Shown one piece after another: positions 58,369-64,000 of a stretch of DNA of 64,000 bases. A program made the position numbers and the translations under genes. The notes beneath the pieces were generated by a model. That model was not told the origin of the DNA. It was given only the letters and a program-made list of their open reading frames with translations, and ran no database searches. Numbering within the stretch: the stretch's first letter is position 1; every line of letters starts with the position of its first letter. The DNA comes from Megalopta genalis (taxonomy: Eukaryota > Arthropoda > Insecta > Hymenoptera > Halictidae), in NCBI RefSeq assembly GCF_051020955.1, contig NC_135019.1, positions 8,329,501-8,393,500 of the forward strand. Reading direction: 5' to 3'.

Positions 58369-58870
58369 AGATGGTGTACATAGGATGTAATTTAGCCTTG
58401 GAGTGTTCAGATTCTCACGTTGGTTAAGAAACAAAGAAACAATGTAGATTGACTTCGCTAACGTAAGTATTACACACACTTTCGTTTAGCTATGTTCTAA
58501 AGCCAGATAGCAAGATTGATAGGGGGATAGGAGGCAGCGACAGATAGCCACGATATACATATTTTTCTTTTTTTCTTTATGACATTTGTTTTTCGACATT
58601 TCTTCCTATCGAAGAATATTATCATTGTAATCGTACGGCTAGCACACCAGATGAAACTAAAGAACGGTCTTAGATGTATCGCGGATTTTTATGTATATTT
58701 ATCTCTTATGATTTACGTTCAAGAGTATTATATTTAAAAGAATGTTCGGATATTTATGTATATACCAGTAGGCGCTCGATAAGTAGCCTCCCGCTAACAC
58801 GCGCGCTTTCTGTTTTATTGAAATGTTTTAGCACATATTTCAAACGGATAATTTTGTGAATAAATTTCAA
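58369..58870 (+). other. HDHD5: Probable HDHD5 3' UTR
   Basis: Non-coding sequence follows the stop codon and runs to an AATAAA at 58859-58864. The length of about 490 bases is plausible but inferred. Confidence 0.5.
58859..58864 (+). terminator. HDHD5: Candidate HDHD5 polyadenylation signal
   Basis: AATAAA in GTGAATAAATTTCAAG, with no earlier exact AATAAA after the stop that I noticed. Confidence 0.45.
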
Positions 58871-61800
58871 GAAACCATTGTATAAGTAGCCGCGTTCCAG
58901 AAGTCCTTAAATATAGCTGCTGATCGAGCGTCCGCTATACATGCATGTATAGGCAACTCTTAGTTGAACTTTTACCATGTTATAGAATTAATCGTTGCGT
59001 TCATCGATTTCGACATCCCGTTTTTATCTATGCCGATTTATAATTTGATTACGCTATCGACGACGATGATCATGCTAAATGCCAGTTACCGTCTATTTGT
59101 TTTTATTGTTCGGGAAACTGTAATCGCAGATATAAGAGCTGAACGATTCGTGATCTCATCAGTGTTCAACTATCTGCGCGTGATCCAAGATCCATCGTTT
59201 TGAGCGTTCTTCGCCAAATACCGCTTTGTACATTAAACCTGATCTAGTCCTACAAGACAGTTTCCACCGTCTGCCAGCGGTCACGAAACACGTGTCGGCG
59301 TGGACGATGTAGAACTGCGAACGGTCAGCCACAAAAGCTTTCTTTGTCGGAACGGAACAGTGGAGGAAGTAGTGGAACGCAAGTATCTGGACGCACACAC
59401 GAAACTGTAATATTGTACAAGACATTGAATACGCACACAGCCTATCCAGCTGCCGACAGATAGATGCACACAGAAGCGATCCAGATGTCCGCTGAGACGA
59501 AGACTGACCGCCATACAAGCAAAATCAAATCGTCAACCGCTTGCAGAACTAGTCCGTGATTTGCGTTAACTTTAGCGAGTCGGGGAGAAACGAGGGAATC
59601 AATGGCTGACCTTCTTCGAGGTTGCCGAGTTCGAACTGTGTCCTTCAGTTTATTTCCAAAAAATCATTATCAGGTCTCGAACAATGAATCCTGCTTAAGC
59701 TGTACTTACGCGTATCTATCGCACCACTGTCAATTAAAGACAGAGACACGGAGCAGTAGAGTCTCAGGTGGGGACAGTTTTGCCGCAATCGATCAAATTA
59801 GTTTGCTCTTGCTCCGACTTCGCTGGATCAGCGATAACGGAACAGATCTTTTGAAGCACAGTTTTCACTCGGTACCTACGGATCGTATCAATCTTGGAGA
59901 AATCGTTGGTCCTCGATAATAGGGATGGGACACTGTGAATCTAGTAACTCTCCACGAATAGCGAAGGACAATTATAAAAGCAGTTACTTATACATATGTA
60001 GAGTATTGCCAGTTCGAAGCAATACGTATGTTATACATATTATGTACATGTATATATGTACATGGTGAGCCACTTAAACATTTAAATGTCTCTCTCTTGC
60101 GAACTATAGTTCCGCGTAAGAGCTTCTCAGAGCGAAGTTAGGCATCCTCGAGAAAACTCTGTCTTGTAATAACGCGGCGATATTTCCGTTCGATTCAATT
60201 AATTTTTATTCTTACTTCTTCAGATCTATAATCTCCTTCAAGATCCAACTTTGTCCTTCCTTCCGTACAAACCTAAATGACCCTGAACGAAGATAGCCAC
60301 GTGTTCTCCGCCGAGTGGCTGATCCTGTGTAGGTACGTCTATCGTGAAATGATCGCGTAGGAGTCTTGTCCGTAAAGTACCTGTGACTTTTATGGAGCAA
60401 ATTAGAATTTATTTTAGTAAACTGTGTCGTTCGTTCATTTGATTCTCAGCTCCTTCACCTCCTCTATGGAAGCCACAGGCTGTGCCAAGGTCTTTCTCCC
60501 CCGATCTTTCCGATGTTCACCAAAAAGATCCTCGGAAAGCAAAACCGGCCGAGGCGAACCAGAATTGTTAAACGACACGCACATATCAGCGGAGAAGACA
60601 CACGCGAAGAGACTCGAAATTGTTCTGTTAATCATTCGAAACGAATCTGTATAGACTAGTCTAGTCTAGCTGAGCGACGCACAAATCATTGCTGGATCCT
60701 CGCAGCACGCGAGGATCATGAACGAGCGAAGTTCGATTATTTTTGGCGAAAAGAAACGCGGTATGTCAGCACTGGAAGCATCGAACCGGCAAGAGCGACC
60801 AATTTGAAACGTTTCCGCGCAATTATTCTCAGTCCTTTTAAAGCGTTCGGTGCTTCCAGCGTTGTAGAACAATGTTCCTCGCAATTTTTTGTAATGCTTC
60901 GTATTAAGGGAACGGACAAACAAAAAATTGTTCAAACGTTCTATCGGCAAGCTGACACTGATTTCCATCGCATTCGGTTCTCCCTCTTTTCAGATGGTCA
61001 GCAAATCGAGTCCCTTCGAAATGTCCTTTCCCGAAAGCGTTAATTGTTTCGCGCTGAGAAAGTCCCAGATTTTGTCGAGAATGATGACCGAAAAGGAGAC
61101 CAACTCGTTGCTCCGTTCGAACGAACGATCGTTTCCTTTGAACTCGATGACGAGCTGAAATAAGCGACAGACGATGCCGAGTAATAAATGTGCGACGCGC
61201 TTGATTTCTCGACACCCCGCCCCACTTTTTGGCAACCGCAACAATAAGTTGTATTTGTAGAAACTAGAAGCAACGAAATACACGACATATATTTTTCGTT
61301 AACTGGTTGTTCGATTTTCAGTGCCTCTTCCGGAGCAGCCTGGGTTTGTCGCACGCTGAAGCTCGGTAAAACGAATGCATTTATTGTGAAAAACGTATAA
61401 GTTGCCGTCGAGGAGAACATATAAGTTCGCTCTAACTTGTGAAGTGTATAATTGCGAATTAATATTTCGAGTAATCGGTTCCTCTGTCAGAGCCAGTAGC
61501 CCGAATATCACGGTGACCTTAGACATTTGAACGACCCCGAAGGGGCTGAGTTGAAACTAATAATCGCCGCTTGTTACGGGCGAAGCATACACCGCGTCTG
61601 GGTCCCATGGCACGCGAATGAAGCCGTCAATCGTTCGATCGGATAATTCAATTATAATCTGTTCGCCGGGGTTCGCGAGCGAGTGAATTTATATTTCCAT
61701 TCGGTCCGTAGATTTTTTTCCACTTCTTTCGCTCGATTGAATCTTGTCGAGGTCATCTTGCGATTCCTGGGAAATTCCGAGTTTCTAACACTGATTTACC

Positions 61801-63632
61801 TCGGCTTGGCTCGTTCTGCTCGTTACGATCGGATCCTTTTTAGATCGAGGCTAAAAAGAGCACTGTTTCAGACACGGATGAAAGGAGAATCTCGCGAACT
61901 TCCGACGCGGCGTCTAAAGTGCAAGTCGTCTCGAGGAACCGGTTCTTTCCCCTAAGAAACGCTGCCGCGATTTTCCCGAAGCTTGAGAGAATCCACGAAG
62001 GATCGATAAATAAAACCATAGATAGATCGGCGTTCTCAGCGGACAGAGGATAGAGTTACGACGACCACGAAAAATCTCACCCTAGATCTTTCAATTTCTG
62101 GTTGCTCGTTCTAGTTTAAAAGCTCGGCGAGCTGATCGCACGTTAACCGTCACGCTTGATTCACGATAGGCTCATTAATGGTCAGGTTATCGTAATTGAC
62201 CTTATCGCCGCGGCACTAATCAACATCGTGCTCTTGAATGTTGCGTCACCCCACCAGGATCATTCGGAACAATCCGAATTTCCGTATTCCCCTGACCGGC
62301 GAGCTTTTTGCATGCCTACAATTCAGCCTGGAAAGGGATTAGTTCCCCCTTAAAATCAGACTTACGCAAAACGAAAACTGTAAGGAAAGCCTTTCGACCG
62401 ATCTCGTCGAGCGTGAGAGACGACATAAAAAAATAACAAGCAAGAAAATTAAGTCATCTGGACCAGTTTCCCAAGCAGGTCGCGTAATCATTAACTAAAC
62501 CGATGGCTGAAATCACTGACGGTGCACGCCTAAACCGGTTATCCATTTCTGTGTCACGATTCACGATGCGCACGGGCTGCGAACGGTGCGGTGAATCGCG
62601 GATGTCATTTCTAATTTGGAATTCAGGGCTCGTCGCGCAAAACGCGTGAATCTGGGTCGGTGATCTCTGGTCGGAGTCGTCTGGGTGAATCATACTCTTT
62701 CCGACGAGGTATTCAAAATACGATGAGATATCGAAAGAAAAATGGAATCATTAAGAACTCTCGTTCGTGTCACACATTTTGAAAAGTCCCAAGAACAAAT
62801 ACGATACCGTTGCCGTTGGTCGAGCCGGCTCAATTAACCTGGCAGAAAAGTAAAAGTACCATGAACGAACGAGGAAACGCCGATAGAGCCGAGAATTGAA
62901 AGGAATTGAAGCTTGCGACGAAGCCAGTGTTTAGGAGGATTGACGCGACGGCACGTGGATGTGAACAGGGTCAGGGATAATTGACCCACGAACGTTCGCT
63001 TCTCACGTAGAAACGATTCACTCTCGCCTTCTCCCATGAATGGTCTAACGATTCATTTGTCGCATACATGCGGTGCATCCGTCTAATGAAATAGCACTAT
63101 CGGCTCCCTGGAGACTCGCGAGTACGCGACACCGTTATTATTTTACACGCGATATATACAAAACACCTAACCGGGGAGCAAATCGTGTTGGACGAGAGAG
63201 AGAGAAAGAGAGCAATTCTGTTGCTCTATTTGTGCACAATACCCTCAGAGACAACCTCCGAGAGCAATCTCCACTCACGCATGCTCGACAGACTCTCCAG
63301 GCGCGTCTCAAACTTCTCTCGACCGTTTCGAACGCTCCGATCGTTCGTACTCCTAGAAAGAGTCCTTTGTTCCATAAATTAGTGAAACTGTAGGGTCGCC
63401 TTACAAGCCACCGCGTTCCAAGTCGTCCAATTTCGATTACAGCAGCATTTTCGCCTGGTCTGCTCCGAGTCGGGAGGACATCGACAATGTTCTCCGACAA
63501 GATTTCCTTGAAATCCGGAGCATCCGTACTTCATGAATGTTACGAAGAAGTGTCCATTATCGAGGCAAAGACGATCGCTCGAAATGGACGACTGTAACTG
63601 CGCGAACTTCCAGGATAACGACGTTCTGTGCT
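58871..63632. other. Gene-free stretch of 4.8 kb
   Basis: No coding exon, RNA gene or complete mobile element is recognised. The open frames are short and overlap on both strands. The right part may include the 3' UTR of the minus-strand gene that ends at 63633. Confidence 0.5.
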
Positions 63633-63998
63633 TCAGCAGCCTTCGTAGCTGGTGTCCCTCCTCTTTCTCTTCATTTCGTAACACTCGACGGCGTCCCGCA
63701 GCTGGTTCAGGTACTCCTGGATCGTCTCCTCGTTGGAGAACTCCCTGGAGTCCGACCTGGAGGAGAAGGATCTCTTCTGGACGAGCGCCGTGAGCATCAG
63801 CGTGACCACCGGAAGAGTCATGCCCAGCAGAAACGTCGGCGTCATGATGTTCTTCAAGCCGTGCTTCTTGAAGCCTCTGTACAGCTCGGCCCAGATCCCG
63901 TCGCCGCCGTCTTCATATTTGCCCAGCTTCCCGTAGAGGTGGGGCTTGATCTTGCCGGTCTTGGCGATGTAATTGTAATAGTAAGGATCGTAGGACTG
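63633..63998 (-). CDS. 3' end of an unrecognised single-pass membrane protein gene (partial)
   Basis: The frame is open from the window edge to the TGA at 63635-63633 and gives 121 C-terminal residues. Codon use is GC-rich at third positions (CTG, ACG, GTC, AAG), unlike the AT-rich genes upstream, which supports real coding. The visible part starts with a Tyr-rich stretch (QSYDPYYYNYIAKTGKIKP), then GIWAELYRGFKKHGLKN. A hydrophobic segment of about 19 residues (visible residues 55-73, FLLGMTLPVVTLMLTALV) is probably a membrane span. It is followed by a charged Ser/Arg/Glu-rich tail (SDSREFSNEETIQEYLNQL) ending DTSYEGC. I do not recognise the family. The rest of the gene lies beyond 64000, so the start, topology and signal peptide cannot be judged. 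Confidence 0.78.
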   Translation of the reverse strand, partial: QSYDPYYYNYIAKTGKIKPHLYGKLGKYEDGGDGIWAELYRGFKKHGLKNIMTPTFLLGMTLPVVTLMLTALVQKRSFSSRSDSREFSNEETIQEYLNQLRDAVECYEMKRKRRDTSYEGC

Positions 63999-64000
63999 CG

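Noticed and set aside
58964..61526. Several 60-126-codon open frames downstream of HDHD5
   Set aside because: Overlapping on both strands, no domains, no splice-bounded conservation signal.

Overview
This is animal nuclear DNA, most likely from an insect. The genes have many exons with short introns (about 58-100 bases) and GT/AG borders. The rest is repeat-rich, with strong swings in base composition: AT-rich low-complexity DNA next to CpG-rich blocks. The transposon types (piggyBac-like TTAA elements, mariner-like TA elements, solo LTRs) and the mosaic composition would fit a hymenopteran such as a bee, but that is an inference and no species can be named.

Layout. Bases 1-45,400 hold no host gene that I can support. 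They contain GC-rich single-copy DNA, microsatellites, about ten tandem-repeat arrays and many small non-autonomous transposons. Bases 45,469-58,368 are a compact gene cluster. CSN2 (COP9 signalosome subunit 2) lies on the minus strand in nine coding exons. NBAS (Golgi-to-ER tethering, Sec39 family) lies on the plus strand in about sixteen exons and shares a 424-base head-to-head promoter region with CSN2. HDHD5/CECR5 (a HAD-type phosphatase-like protein) follows on the plus strand in three exons. Bases 58,900-63,630 are gene-free as far as I can see. The last 370 bases are the 3' end of a minus-strand gene for an unrecognised protein with one predicted membrane segment.

The cluster is made of housekeeping genes and nothing links them in one pathway: CSN2 acts in protein deneddylation, NBAS in vesicle tethering, and HDHD5 is probably mitochondrial.

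The most interesting part is the mobile DNA. At least eight different short element families end exactly in TTAA and have terminal inverted repeats. Most also carry a family-specific palindrome just inside the terminal repeat. Several sit end to end and share one TTAA. One pair carries the same mariner-like insert at the same internal position. One 910-base TTAA element still encodes both ends of a piggyBac transposase with the catalytic middle missing, and another has the canonical piggyBac terminal sequence.

In the genes, the points to check are an in-frame TGA in NBAS that a cryptic intron could explain, and two short stop-free introns whose retention would keep the reading frame.
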